Shown here: piece after piece, positions 8,218 through 15,938 of the stretch
Layout of the letters: each line of letters opens with the position of its first letter
Numbering within the stretch: position 1 is the first letter of the stretch
Origin: Nostoc commune NIES-4072
Lineage (GTDB): Bacteria; Cyanobacteriota; Cyanobacteriia; Cyanobacteriales; Nostocaceae
NCBI RefSeq assembly: GCF_003113895.1
Contig: NZ_BDUD01000009.1
Location: forward strand, 1 to 34,997
Direction of reading: 5' to 3'
DNA length: 34,997 nucleotides
The notes under the pieces: model-generated
Seen by the model: only the letters and a program-made list of their open reading frames with translations
Told to the model about the DNA's origin: nothing
The model's database searches: none
Translations under genes and position numbers: made by a program

Positions 8218-8934
8218 ATGGACTTTGCAATACGTAATCCGGTAGTTGGTCATAGTTCGCATATTGACGAGAAGGCGCAATCTTGGGGAGGATTTGAGTC
8301 TGATATTTTGGGCTATCTTTCGGATATAAACAAGCTCGAACAGTTTGCCGATTACGCCAATAATGCCCAAGAGTTGAGTGACCGATTAGAGCCATTCTTG
8401 GACAATGCCAAGGTGGTCTTTGAGGCGATGGAGAAGTTAACAAAAGGTCAGGTTACTTGGACAGAACTTCGTAAACAATACGGCTCTCATGTAGCGGGTG
8501 CAATTGGTAAAATCCGTAAACTTAACGCTGAATTTGACAGCGAGATGAGTAAAATAGATGCCCAAGATAGAGCCGACTTGCTGCGAATTGACCAAAAACG
8601 TAAGCATGGACTAGCCGAAGTTGCAGCCCAATTACACCACGATTTGCAAGCAGAATTGTGGAGACATGAAAACAAAATTAGCGGCATCGAAAACAGGCAA
8701 GTTGTGCAAGCAGAACGGCAGGCAATCACAACAGGACTAAGAGAGAAACGCCAACAACTTTTAGCCCGTGCTAGGTATGGTTCCAGAGCTTTAGAACCCA
8801 ATCAAGCACCCCAAGAAGTAATACCAATTCAATCCCAAAATCATGCACCTGCGTCTAGTGTTTCTGCAACAGGAACAGTTCGCGGTTGGGGTGCAATGTT
8901 GGGTAACTTGTGGCAGAAGTTAGGCGACCGATAA
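8218..8934 (+). CDS. Coiled-coil protein of the actin/ATPase operon
   Basis: 238 aa with an excellent AGGAG ribosome site. Residues about 35-75 and 95-190 are long charged helices with heptad-like spacing (KIRKLNAEFDSEMSKIDAQ, then LRIDQKRKHGLAEVAAQL). A Pro/Ser linker and an aromatic end (RGWGAMLGNLWQKLG) follow. There is no signal or transmembrane segment. The terminal amphipathic segment could touch the membrane or the membrane protein encoded next. It may be a scaffold between DNA and membrane parts of the apparatus. The family is not recognised. Confidence 0.65.
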   Translation: MDFAIRNPVVGHSSHIDEKAQSWGGFESDILGYLSDINKLEQFADYANNAQELSDRLEPFLDNAKVVFEAMEKLTKGQVTWTELRKQYGSHVAGAIGKIRKLNAEFDSEMSKIDAQDRADLLRIDQKRKHGLAEVAAQLHHDLQAELWRHENKISGIENRQVVQAERQAITTGLREKRQQLLARARYGSRALEPNQAPQEVIPIQSQNHAPASSVSATGTVRGWGAMLGNLWQKLGDR

Positions 8935-8957
8935 CTATTAGTTAAAAGGCAAGGCTG

Positions 8958-9506
8958 ATGCTAGTAAGGAAACGAAATAAAGATCCTCATAGCGTCAGCC
9001 CTTTTTCATTTGAAGGGCTGGCACAGAAATCACAACAACATCAGCAGCATCAACAACCCGAACAGTTACCACCACTGCCAGAAAATAACCGAGGTAGGAC
9101 ATTTAGACGTGCTGGTAATGCCTGTGAAATTGTCGCTGGCAGTTGTCTAAACAGTACAGTTATTTTTACATTTCATCTATTGCAAGTTCACCCAGTTGGA
9201 ATGTTCCTAGCTGTGGGTACTGCACACTTGTACTTTACTGCTACTGCAACGGGTGAAGGCAATAACCGTTTCGTCACTAATTTAATGACTGGTTGCAGTG
9301 CATCACTGGCTTTATTGTGTGCGCTTTCTGACCCGATTAGTGAATGGAATGAAGCGAGAACTTCTAAGGAGAGTGCTAATACTTCAATTCAACAGATGTA
9401 TCAGCCCAAAACTGCGGATTATTCCAGTTGGGTGAATGGTGCTGGTGTGGCGATATTCGTAGCGATATTAATGATTTTTCTATTTGGTGGTAGTCAGAGG
9501 AAATGA
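8958..9506 (+). CDS. Multi-pass membrane protein
   Basis: 182 aa. The cytoplasmic-looking start is Gln/Pro-rich (residues 25-45). Hydrophobic segments follow at about 58-75, 78-97, 105-125 and 160-178, and the end is basic (GGSQRK). The stop overlaps the ATPase start by 4 bp (ATGA), so the two are translationally coupled, which is typical for subunits of one complex. It may form the membrane base for the TraD/FtsK-like ATPase. No named family recognised. Confidence 0.7.
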   Translation: MLVRKRNKDPHSVSPFSFEGLAQKSQQHQQHQQPEQLPPLPENNRGRTFRRAGNACEIVAGSCLNSTVIFTFHLLQVHPVGMFLAVGTAHLYFTATATGEGNNRFVTNLMTGCSASLALLCALSDPISEWNEARTSKESANTSIQQMYQPKTADYSSWVNGAGVAIFVAILMIFLFGGSQRK

Positions 9507-11401
9507 ATTATTTAACCGACAAACATAAACAGTTATCCGAGTCACAACAATCGGGTTTAATGTTGTGGTTTGGTCGCCTGCCAATGGACAAGAAAGCTGT
9601 TGCAATTGGGCTAAGTTTAACTGTGGGTATTAGCTCGGCGGCGATGGCTTGGAAAGGGGAATCAAGCGACCGCATTTATTTCTGCGTTCGGACTCCCCAG
9701 AAAAAATTGGTATGTCAGGACAAGAATAACAGACCATTCCGCATGACCCCCTATTACTGGGAGCAATGGAAGCTAGAAGGGATGCCCACTCAGATTGTGC
9801 GTGACCCAGCTATGGGGGTTAATGGCTTAGTCAAAGCTACCAACCCATGTAAGCCGTTTTGGGCGTTTGGCGGATTCCTGGGGTTTGCGCTTGCGGGGTG
9901 GATGCTTCGCCATTGCCAAGAGGAGGAGAAGCAGAGAGCAGTTTTTGAAGACATCGCCCAAAAACGTGATGCGGCGAAAGCAGAGATGGCCGCACGTTCC
10001 GAGTTGTTAGAGAGTTACCGAGATGTTGCGATCGCAGAAGTTCAACTACAAGCCGACTTGGATCTAGTGGCCAATGATCGCACTGTGGATATCCAAAAAG
10101 CCGAGATTTACGCCCACACGGAAATTGAAGTTACCCAAATGGAGGCAACTGATGCCATTTTTGAGGCGCAAACGGCTGGGATGACCGAGGAACAAAAGGC
10201 AGAGTACATCAAGCAACTGCGAGAGATGAAAACGCCCTATTTGCAAGGGAGTCAGACTTTAGCGGGGACGATTGACCCTAACGACAAGGTTACTGGGGAT
10301 GAACAGGGCGCAATCGCACCGGGAGCAACCCCAACAGGTGATTACCTTCACCCATCAGAACCTCTTGCCCTCAATACTTTACAAGCTCTAGCCAGAGCAG
10401 ATAGTTCCACTGCTTTAGTCGCCGCACCAGGAAGCGGGAAGTCAGTAACCCTCAATTACTTAATTCAGAAAATCTTGGCGGATTCCCCAATGGCAGATAT
10501 TTGGGTAATTAGTGCTAAGAATGATAGTTTTTGCGGTTTACGGGAGAAGGGGCGGGTAATTGTCTTTGACGGGGAAAACCCAGATTTAGCCAAAGAGATA
10601 ATTGATAGCTTTTACACGGCCTACAAAAAGCGTAAGCAACTACCAGAATCAAAGCGTGAATCGTTACCACCATTGATTCTCATTTTGGATGATTGGTTGG
10701 TGATTGCTGACTCATTAAGCAAGCTTTACTCTGATTGGAATTATGGGAGTAAATTACTTGATGTTTTACTGATTGGTCGAGAGTTTAATACTAAGTTTAT
10801 TGCTTCCCTACAGTCTTTTAATCTGGCAGCATTGGGCATTGAAAAGATGGATGCCCAAACTCGGATCTGTCTCAATTTACTGCTGTTAGGTAACAGGTAT
10901 ATCAAGAATGGAAGGGAGCAAGAATCTTATGGGGTACTGGAGTTGATTTTAAATAGAGGTGACATTATTCCAGGTAAGCTTGAGCGGGAGCAAATTAAAT
11001 CTAAATATCTGGATGTGAAAGCAGTCTCTTATCAAAACCTCCGTCCAGTGATGATTGCTTCTGTTGGTGGTTTTGTTGTGGCATTAATGCCCCTTTTATC
11101 TAATAAAGTCAACTCGATTGCTTCGGAGCAGGAATATCTAGATAGAGTATTTGACTTGGAATTTAATTTAAATCCTGCTCACAATGGACATTCAAAGCCA
11201 TTATCTGAAGTAGCGAAAAAGATTTATGAATACTTCCAGAATGTCAAGACTAAAACCCCAAAAACATTACGCGATTTGAAGAAAGCAGACAGGTTATCTG
11301 GTTATTCAGAGCCAGAGTTAATTGATGGGTTAGCTGAATTAGTTAAGACTGAGAAGATAAATTCTGACGGTAATGATAGCTATTCCCTGCCTGATTGGTG
11401 A
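9503..11401 (+). CDS. Membrane-anchored TraD/FtsK-like P-loop ATPase (coupling-protein-like)
   Basis: 632 aa. Two N-terminal hydrophobic segments (about 33-50 and 120-136) enclose a roughly 70-residue loop with paired cysteines (FCVRTPQKKLVC). A charged coiled coil occupies about 140-250. The motor domain has Walker A APGSGKSVT near 308-316 and Walker B LILILDDW near 392. The C-terminal 90 residues look like a winged helix (SEVAKKIYEYF, then SEPELIDGLAELVKTEKI), as in DNA-pumping ATPases. T4SS coupling proteins share this plan of two membrane helices plus a motor. With the relaxase elsewhere on the plasmid, DNA delivery for mobilisation is plausible. With the actin, a segregation pump is the alternative. 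Confidence 0.75.
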   Translation: MNYLTDKHKQLSESQQSGLMLWFGRLPMDKKAVAIGLSLTVGISSAAMAWKGESSDRIYFCVRTPQKKLVCQDKNNRPFRMTPYYWEQWKLEGMPTQIVRDPAMGVNGLVKATNPCKPFWAFGGFLGFALAGWMLRHCQEEEKQRAVFEDIAQKRDAAKAEMAARSELLESYRDVAIAEVQLQADLDLVANDRTVDIQKAEIYAHTEIEVTQMEATDAIFEAQTAGMTEEQKAEYIKQLREMKTPYLQGSQTLAGTIDPNDKVTGDEQGAIAPGATPTGDYLHPSEPLALNTLQALARADSSTALVAAPGSGKSVTLNYLIQKILADSPMADIWVISAKNDSFCGLREKGRVIVFDGENPDLAKEIIDSFYTAYKKRKQLPESKRESLPPLILILDDWLVIADSLSKLYSDWNYGSKLLDVLLIGREFNTKFIASLQSFNLAALGIEKMDAQTRICLNLLLLGNRYIKNGREQESYGVLELILNRGDIIPGKLEREQIKSKYLDVKAVSYQNLRPVMIASVGGFVVALMPLLSNKVNSIASEQEYLDRVFDLEFNLNPAHNGHSKPLSEVAKKIYEYFQNVKTKTPKTLRDLKKADRLSGYSEPELIDGLAELVKTEKINSDGNDSYSLPDW

Positions 11402-11407
11402 AAGTCC

Positions 11408-11548
11408 TGCCGTGATGCCGTGGTGAGAATCAGGTCTGTTTTACGGGCTTTAATGGGTGTCTACGGCACACGGCACAATCACGGCAATCCATGCCCTGTA
11501 TAGGTCGTAGCCTACGGCAGCTTCACGGCAAGATGGACAGTCACGGCA
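11408..11548. repeat. Cluster of TCACGGCA words in both orientations
   Basis: TGCCGTGA at 11408 and TGCCGTGG at 11416 are the inverse of ACACGGCA (11468) and TCACGGCA (11479, 11523, 11541). CTACGGCA at 11461 and 11512 are close variants. That gives eight copies in 140 bp, between the ATPase stop and the response regulator. The two inverted copies come first, so the cluster can fold as a dyad. It could be an operator array for the response regulator or iterons. Confidence 0.65.
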
Positions 11549-11609
11549 CAGACACCAATAATAAATTCCCCAAGAAAGAACCATTTATTATTAGAGGATT
11601 ATCAATATT

Positions 11610-12281
11610 ATGCTGAGAATAGTAATTGTTGAACCATCAACATTCACTCTCTTAGGCATCAAAGGTGCTATTTCACAATCTCCAGATATAGAAGTAACTG
11701 GTGATGCTACCAGTGGAAAGCTAGGGTTTCAGTTAATTGAACAGACCAACCCTGATGTTGTGTTAGTTGATTTACTATTGCCCGATATGAGTGGTTTAGA
11801 ACTGACTCGCTCAATCAAAAGGAAAACTAATAGTAAAGTGGTGATTTTTACTAATCAGACTCATTCAGACTTTATTAAGTCAGCTTTCCGTCATGGGGCT
11901 GATTCTTATATGCTCAAAAGTGCTGATGTAGAATTGATTGAACTAGCCATCAAGAGAGCTTACTCTGATGAATGCCTGCTTGACCCGAAGCTGGCTAAAA
12001 AACTGTTAAAAAGCCTTGATAAAAATAGATATATTGACCCTACAATGCTTGACAAGAACTTGCTTGACTCTCCCACCGAACGACAAATACAAGTCCTGCG
12101 TTTACTGGCTCAGGGTTTAGTTTTTGAACAGATTGCCAAAGAAATGTTTCTCTCTGTTAGTACAGTCAAACGTTATGCCAGTGATTTGTACAGTAAATGG
12201 CACGTCAGGAACAGTTATGAAGCTATAAAAAGAGGGGCGATGCTTGGTTATATTGACTATAACTTGATTGTGAATGAATGA
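11610..12281 (+). CDS. NarL/LuxR-type response regulator with incomplete acidic pocket
   Basis: 223 aa. The receiver domain (1-120) has the phospho-acceptor Asp54 (VLVDLLLPDMSG), Thr81 and Lys103. The acidic pair near the start is reduced to Glu8 followed by Pro9, so metal binding and phosphorylation may be weak. The LuxR helix-turn-helix (about 155-210) contains TERQIQVLRLLAQGL and EIAKE-like/VKRY segments. No histidine kinase is encoded on the plasmid, so it would be driven by a chromosomal kinase or work unphosphorylated. It lies just after the TCACGGCA cluster and could regulate the actin operon or itself. Confidence 0.8.
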   Translation: MLRIVIVEPSTFTLLGIKGAISQSPDIEVTGDATSGKLGFQLIEQTNPDVVLVDLLLPDMSGLELTRSIKRKTNSKVVIFTNQTHSDFIKSAFRHGADSYMLKSADVELIELAIKRAYSDECLLDPKLAKKLLKSLDKNRYIDPTMLDKNLLDSPTERQIQVLRLLAQGLVFEQIAKEMFLSVSTVKRYASDLYSKWHVRNSYEAIKRGAMLGYIDYNLIVNE

Positions 12282-12363
12282 TGTATTGGTGGGGAGAGCG
12301 AAAGGATTAAGTCGGGTATTGGTGGGGTTTATTTTTGTACAAAATCTCTATATCCCTAACTAG

Positions 12364-12579
12364 CCCAATCACTGCTGCAATACCGAAGAGCGCACCGTCA
12401 GAACATCGGCAGTAATACAGGAGATACAGCCCAACTTTAAAGTCAAGGGTCAACGGTTCAGTTCGGAGGAATTGAAGCGACTGTTTAACGAACTGGTAGA
12501 GGCGAGTCTGTCCGTCTGGCTGGATGCAAATACTATTGAAATCACTGAAAATCGGACAGACCAAGAGTTCGGACAGAAT
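12364..12579 (+). pseudogene. Start-less coding remnant
   Basis: An open frame from after a TAG at 12361 to a TAG at 12577-12579 encodes a credible protein piece (QPNFKVKGQRFSSEELKRLF, then NELVEASLSVWLDANTIEI). It has no ATG or GTG in frame. The mix of helices and charge looks like real coding sequence, so it is probably the 3' end of a lost gene. The family is not recognised. Confidence 0.35.
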
Positions 12580-12630
12580 TAGACAGAATCCTTGTACAAC
12601 AAGGGACAGACAAGACAGACATCTAGACAG
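12555..12630. repeat. GACAGA word cluster
   Basis: (G/A)GACAGA(C/A) recurs six times within about 75 bp, at roughly 12555, 12571, 12583, 12604, 12612 and 12624. An inverted form, GTCTGTCCGTC, lies about 45 bp upstream. The spacing is irregular. It resembles the other private-word clusters on this plasmid. Confidence 0.5.
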
Positions 12631-12743
12631 ACACAGCTTCAGCTTAAATTAGGGGTAATTTAAATGACAATTATTTTTAGCGGTATCTTATTAAATTCTT
12701 AAGCCTACCGTTATTTCAATGTGCATTGGGTTAATAAGAAGTA

Positions 12744-13787
12744 TTATATTTCTTTTGCTAGAACCTCATTAAGTTTGTCTAAAAATTCTTTAGAGTCAGC
12801 AAAATAATTTGGATATGCTTTTTTTAGGGTCTTTATTGATTTTGCATTAACTAATACGATGTCTACCTCTTTTGTGTCTTTGTATTTTTTCTCAAAATTA
12901 ATATAGTCTTCAGTTGCTTTAGAAAGGTATTTTTCTTTGTAAGACCATATCTGAACATTTTGTTCATCAATATTAAGCAGGATCAAAAAATAACCAGAAT
13001 AATCTCTACTTACAGCATCATTGATTAGATTGGTTGAAACTGAAAAAGCTTGAAGTTTTTTGAATACTTCTAATTCTGTTGCTAGCAGATTTACTTCATG
13101 TTTGATTTCTTTTAGCCTTTGGTTGGTTATATTCTTTGGTAAACAATTTTCTAGAAATGCAAAAAGTAAGCTTACTAACTTAAAAAAATGCAACCAATTC
13201 TCAGAACCTTCTCCTGATTTCAGAGGTTGTTTTAGGAATGTTCCTGCAACTTCTACTGCTGTAGCCCATGAGTGTTGTATCTTTGTTCTTACTTGTATTT
13301 CAATTGTATGCCCATTATATATCTCATCTTTTTTACCTTTGTATTTATAAATTAAATGTATCCCTCTATATCCTGAATCTTTAGGATTTTCAATATAATC
13401 ATTTTCTTTTGCCAATTCATTTTTTGTTCTGCTATTTAATAGCAAGTGTTTTAAAGTATTTACTTTTTTGATATCTGATAAAACGACTCTGCATCCTCCA
13501 ATATCCTGCATCCTGTGTAATCTCATTTCATGATAACGTTTGAGTTTTCTTAGTATTGATGGAATACGCTTTAATCTTTGGGTAATTATTGCATTTTTCT
13601 CAACAGTTTTTACCTTAAATCTTAATAAACTTGTAATATTATTTAAGGGAAATGTATATGATGACCTCCAATTACTGACAATATCTAATGCTTCTAGGCA
13701 TTCTTTTTCAGATGAATTCAAATTTATTAAATTATCCCCTGCCCTGCTTACTGCTTTCTTGCTATATTTTGGTTCAATCCAAGTCAT
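12744..13787 (-). CDS. RelA/SpoT-type nucleotide synthetase domain protein
   Basis: 347 aa. The synthetase core runs from about residue 60 to 215 with LHRMQDIGGCRVVL, KDSGYRGIHLIYKYKG and EIQVRTKIQHSWATAVE. These are the ATP- and nucleotide-binding motifs of (p)ppGpp synthetases, including the Tyr of the GYRG loop and the final Glu. There is no HD hydrolase, TGS or ACT domain, so it is a stand-alone synthetase. The N-terminus (WIEPKYSKKAVSRAG, then NWRSSYTFPLN) matches a common island-encoded RelA/SpoT-domain family. The C-terminal 130 residues are unassigned. Products could be (p)ppGpp or a toxic analogue. It lies 47 bp downstream of the ATPase gene and is probably co-transcribed with it. 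It is AT-rich compared with plasmid core genes. Confidence 0.8.
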   Translation of the reverse strand: MTWIEPKYSKKAVSRAGDNLINLNSSEKECLEALDIVSNWRSSYTFPLNNITSLLRFKVKTVEKNAIITQRLKRIPSILRKLKRYHEMRLHRMQDIGGCRVVLSDIKKVNTLKHLLLNSRTKNELAKENDYIENPKDSGYRGIHLIYKYKGKKDEIYNGHTIEIQVRTKIQHSWATAVEVAGTFLKQPLKSGEGSENWLHFFKLVSLLFAFLENCLPKNITNQRLKEIKHEVNLLATELEVFKKLQAFSVSTNLINDAVSRDYSGYFLILLNIDEQNVQIWSYKEKYLSKATEDYINFEKKYKDTKEVDIVLVNAKSIKTLKKAYPNYFADSKEFLDKLNEVLAKEI

Positions 13788-13834
13788 ATCTTTGTTGTAT
13801 ATTTTGTATTTTTGGTAAACTGAAAATAACAGAT

Positions 13835-15280
13835 TTAAGGTTTTGTAATACCGTAATTTATTGCATATTCTTTCAGCTTTTCTAATATATAAATTGATAC
13901 TTTATTGTCAACTGTTTCAGCTTCCGACTTGTGATGAAATTCTATCAAGCAAGAATTATAATTTAGTTCAGCAACAACATCTACTTGAAGTCCTTTGTTT
14001 ATACCTTCCAGTGATTCATATCTTGCGTTTGAGAATCCACCTCCGGCTTTTTCTATTAGCTGCATGATTGCTGAGTTTATTTCCTTGTGCTTGTCTTTTG
14101 AGCTTTCTTGTATTTTGTAATATGAATGAATGGTTTCATCCTTGGCAGGTTTACCATATTCTCTCGTATCTGCACCCTCTCCAATAGAGTACTTGTACAG
14201 CTCTGTCGATTTAATAACATTTTGTGCATTTCCAAGATTCTTTTGAACGCCTACAATAAAACTACTTAATTCGTCAGAGCCAAAATTGTGAACAGCATGA
14301 ACTACGGCACTACCTGATAAAGAGGTTAGCTGTGTATTAAATAGAGCTATTACATAGGGTAAACTAGTTTGAAGTTCGCTATTACGCTCTTTCCACCACT
14401 CAGCGACATTTGATCTCTTGGTGTACATAAGAAGCCGGGAACCTTCAATATAAAAACTATCTGCCCTTCTGACATTTCTACATATTTCTCTAACTTCTTT
14501 CTTGCCAGAACTTAGCGCAAATATTAATTGGGGAGGTTCAAAACCTATTTCATCTACATTAAACCTTTCAGCAATTGCCGCTTGAACTCTATCTAAATAT
14601 TCACCTATATTTTTTGAGCCATCGGTAACTCTTTCAACTAAATCCCAGTCTAGAGCAGCATCTTCCAACTGCCAGTTAGCTACCTTCAGTATCCCTGAGA
14701 GTACAGAAGAAAACTGCTCTGATGAGAGTCCTTTCATACGATGAATAGGATGATTACCAAAAGGGCTATTACCTCCAACAGACTTGAGGATTGAAACAAT
14801 CTTTTCTGCAAAAGATAAGTCATTAACTGGCCAAAGAATGATTAAGTCGCGCCTGTTCCTAATTAAAGTATTTAGCTGAACTGCAAAGTTCCTATATTCA
14901 TTGTCTTCAAAAATAAAGGATTCGTGACCATCCAAATTGAAAATCTTTATTTTTTCCGTAACTCGGCTATTGCGAATAGTTTCTATTATCCCATTAAGAG
15001 CATGACTGTTATCGTTTGTAACTCTTATTACTGAGTCCACCAAATCATGTAGAAATAAGTCTAATGAGTGAACGAAAGTAGTTTTTCCCGCGCCACTTTC
15101 TGTTGGACTGTAGACAAATTGCAGTTTACCTTGAAAGGCGCTATTGCCTTGGTTTATTAATCTTGCTATTTCGCGTAAATCATCTTCTTGCTTCACAAAG
15201 GTTGTCTTCGCTCCATCACCAAATAATCCTACTAGAGGCTCGTATCGACTTGGGAGAGCTTTAATACTGCTTTGTATCAT
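13835..15280 (-). CDS. P-loop ATPase with nuclease-like C-terminal region
   Basis: 481 aa. The N-terminal NTPase has Walker A ESGAGKTTFVHSLD near residue 62 and a candidate Walker B/sensor region (LIILWPVNDLSF). The middle is helical. The last 120 residues contain a conserved-looking GLQVDVVAEL followed by LIEFHHKSEA, spaced like the D and ExK strands of PD-(D/E)xK nucleases, but the lysine is not in the standard place. AAAGAG precedes the ATG. It is upstream of and on the same strand as the RelA/SpoT gene. ATPases of this architecture are common in phage-defence islands, but I cannot name a described system. The nuclease assignment is tentative. Confidence 0.65.
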   Translation of the reverse strand: MIQSSIKALPSRYEPLVGLFGDGAKTTFVKQEDDLREIARLINQGNSAFQGKLQFVYSPTESGAGKTTFVHSLDLFLHDLVDSVIRVTNDNSHALNGIIETIRNSRVTEKIKIFNLDGHESFIFEDNEYRNFAVQLNTLIRNRRDLIILWPVNDLSFAEKIVSILKSVGGNSPFGNHPIHRMKGLSSEQFSSVLSGILKVANWQLEDAALDWDLVERVTDGSKNIGEYLDRVQAAIAERFNVDEIGFEPPQLIFALSSGKKEVREICRNVRRADSFYIEGSRLLMYTKRSNVAEWWKERNSELQTSLPYVIALFNTQLTSLSGSAVVHAVHNFGSDELSSFIVGVQKNLGNAQNVIKSTELYKYSIGEGADTREYGKPAKDETIHSYYKIQESSKDKHKEINSAIMQLIEKAGGGFSNARYESLEGINKGLQVDVVAELNYNSCLIEFHHKSEAETVDNKVSIYILEKLKEYAINYGITKP

Positions 15281-15418
15281 CTCTTTTATATTTATTCCTT
15301 ATAACAAGTAATACCAATTTGTAAAATATAGCTAAATATAATGTATCCAAGACAGAACGGCTTATAATAATAGATGCTATACCTAGACTTTGTATATAAA
15401 ATTTTAGTGGATGGTTTA

Positions 15419-15631
15419 TCAGCCTATCCTTTTATAAGGATAAAAATCTTTGATGTAAGCATGAAAATACTTCCCGTGAGAGGAAGCACTCATTAGTCCC
15501 CTGTAAATAGACTCCGTAACTTTGAAATATTGGTATATGCCTCCACTATGAAACTTAATTTCAAGTGTGCAAGTTGTAGCATCATAGCCAACACTTTGCA
15601 AATCGCTTGAGTTAACTTGTGTTTGTAGCAT
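15419..15631 (-). CDS. KTSC-domain protein
   Basis: 70 aa, essentially one KTSC domain: [62 protein letters not shown]. The [21 protein letters not shown] and YPYKRI blocks are diagnostic. The domain is also found at the C-terminus of some lysyl-tRNA synthetases, and its function is unknown. It lies 138 bp from the ATPase gene on the same strand and downstream of the DUF2188 gene. Confidence 0.85.
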   Translation of the reverse strand: MLQTQVNSSDLQSVGYDATTCTLEIKFHSGGIYQYFKVTESIYRGLMSASSHGKYFHAYIKDFYPYKRIG

Positions 15632-15657
15632 TCTTTGTCCCTATAGATAAAGTAGAT

Positions 15658-15682
15658 GTCAGGTGAAAAATACTCACCTGAC
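15658..15682. terminator. Hairpin between DUF2188 and KTSC genes
   Basis: GTCAGGTGA (15658-15666) and TCACCTGAC (15674-15682) are perfect 9-bp arms around a 7-base A-rich loop. It lies between two minus-strand genes, so it could be a terminator or attenuator. There is no clear T-run. Confidence 0.45.
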
Positions 15683-15710
15683 AGTCCATCTTGAGCTAAT
15701 ATACTAGTCT

Positions 15711-15938
15711 TTAACCTTTGGACGATCGCGGATCGTTCCCATAGCTGTTGCGCTCTCGAATTTGTCCTTTTTGGTTATGTATTAACAATTCGGACTGCTG
15801 ATTAATAGCAATCTCGCGCCCTTTCTCAATGGCTTTTTGCTGGGTGTCGAATACTTTAGTAGCCTTACTAGCACCCTCAGACTTAACTGCCCAGCCTTCA
15901 GAGTGAGGAACGATGTGTTGGTCTTTACCTTTAGACAT
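15711..15938 (-). CDS. DUF2188 small protein
   Basis: 75 aa. The pattern HIVPHSEGWAVKSEGASKATKVFDTQQKAIEKGREIAINQQSELLIHNQKGQIRERNSYGNDP is the standard DUF2188 domain: a short beta sheet with one helix and a typical HxxDGRI/RERxSYG-like ending. Function unknown; such genes are common on plasmids and near stress genes. It precedes the KTSC gene on the same strand with a hairpin in between. Confidence 0.85.
   Translation of the reverse strand: MSKGKDQHIVPHSEGWAVKSEGASKATKVFDTQQKAIEKGREIAINQQSELLIHNQKGQIRERNSYGNDPRSSKG

Larger units (their letters stand above)
12282..12743. other. 462-bp gap: gene remnant and GACAGA repeats
   Basis: No intact gene is visible. The stretch holds a plus-strand open fragment (12364-12579) and a cluster of GACAGA words (12555-12630). 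The minus-strand frame over 12307-12564 has no ribosome site and unlikely composition, and I regard it as a shadow. Confidence 0.5.

Noticed and set aside
7607..8443. Minus-strand frames opposite the actin operon
   Set aside because: Antisense shadows of well-supported plus-strand genes with good ribosome sites.
12307..12564. 85-codon minus-strand frame
   Set aside because: Overlaps a more protein-like plus-strand remnant and has no ribosome site.
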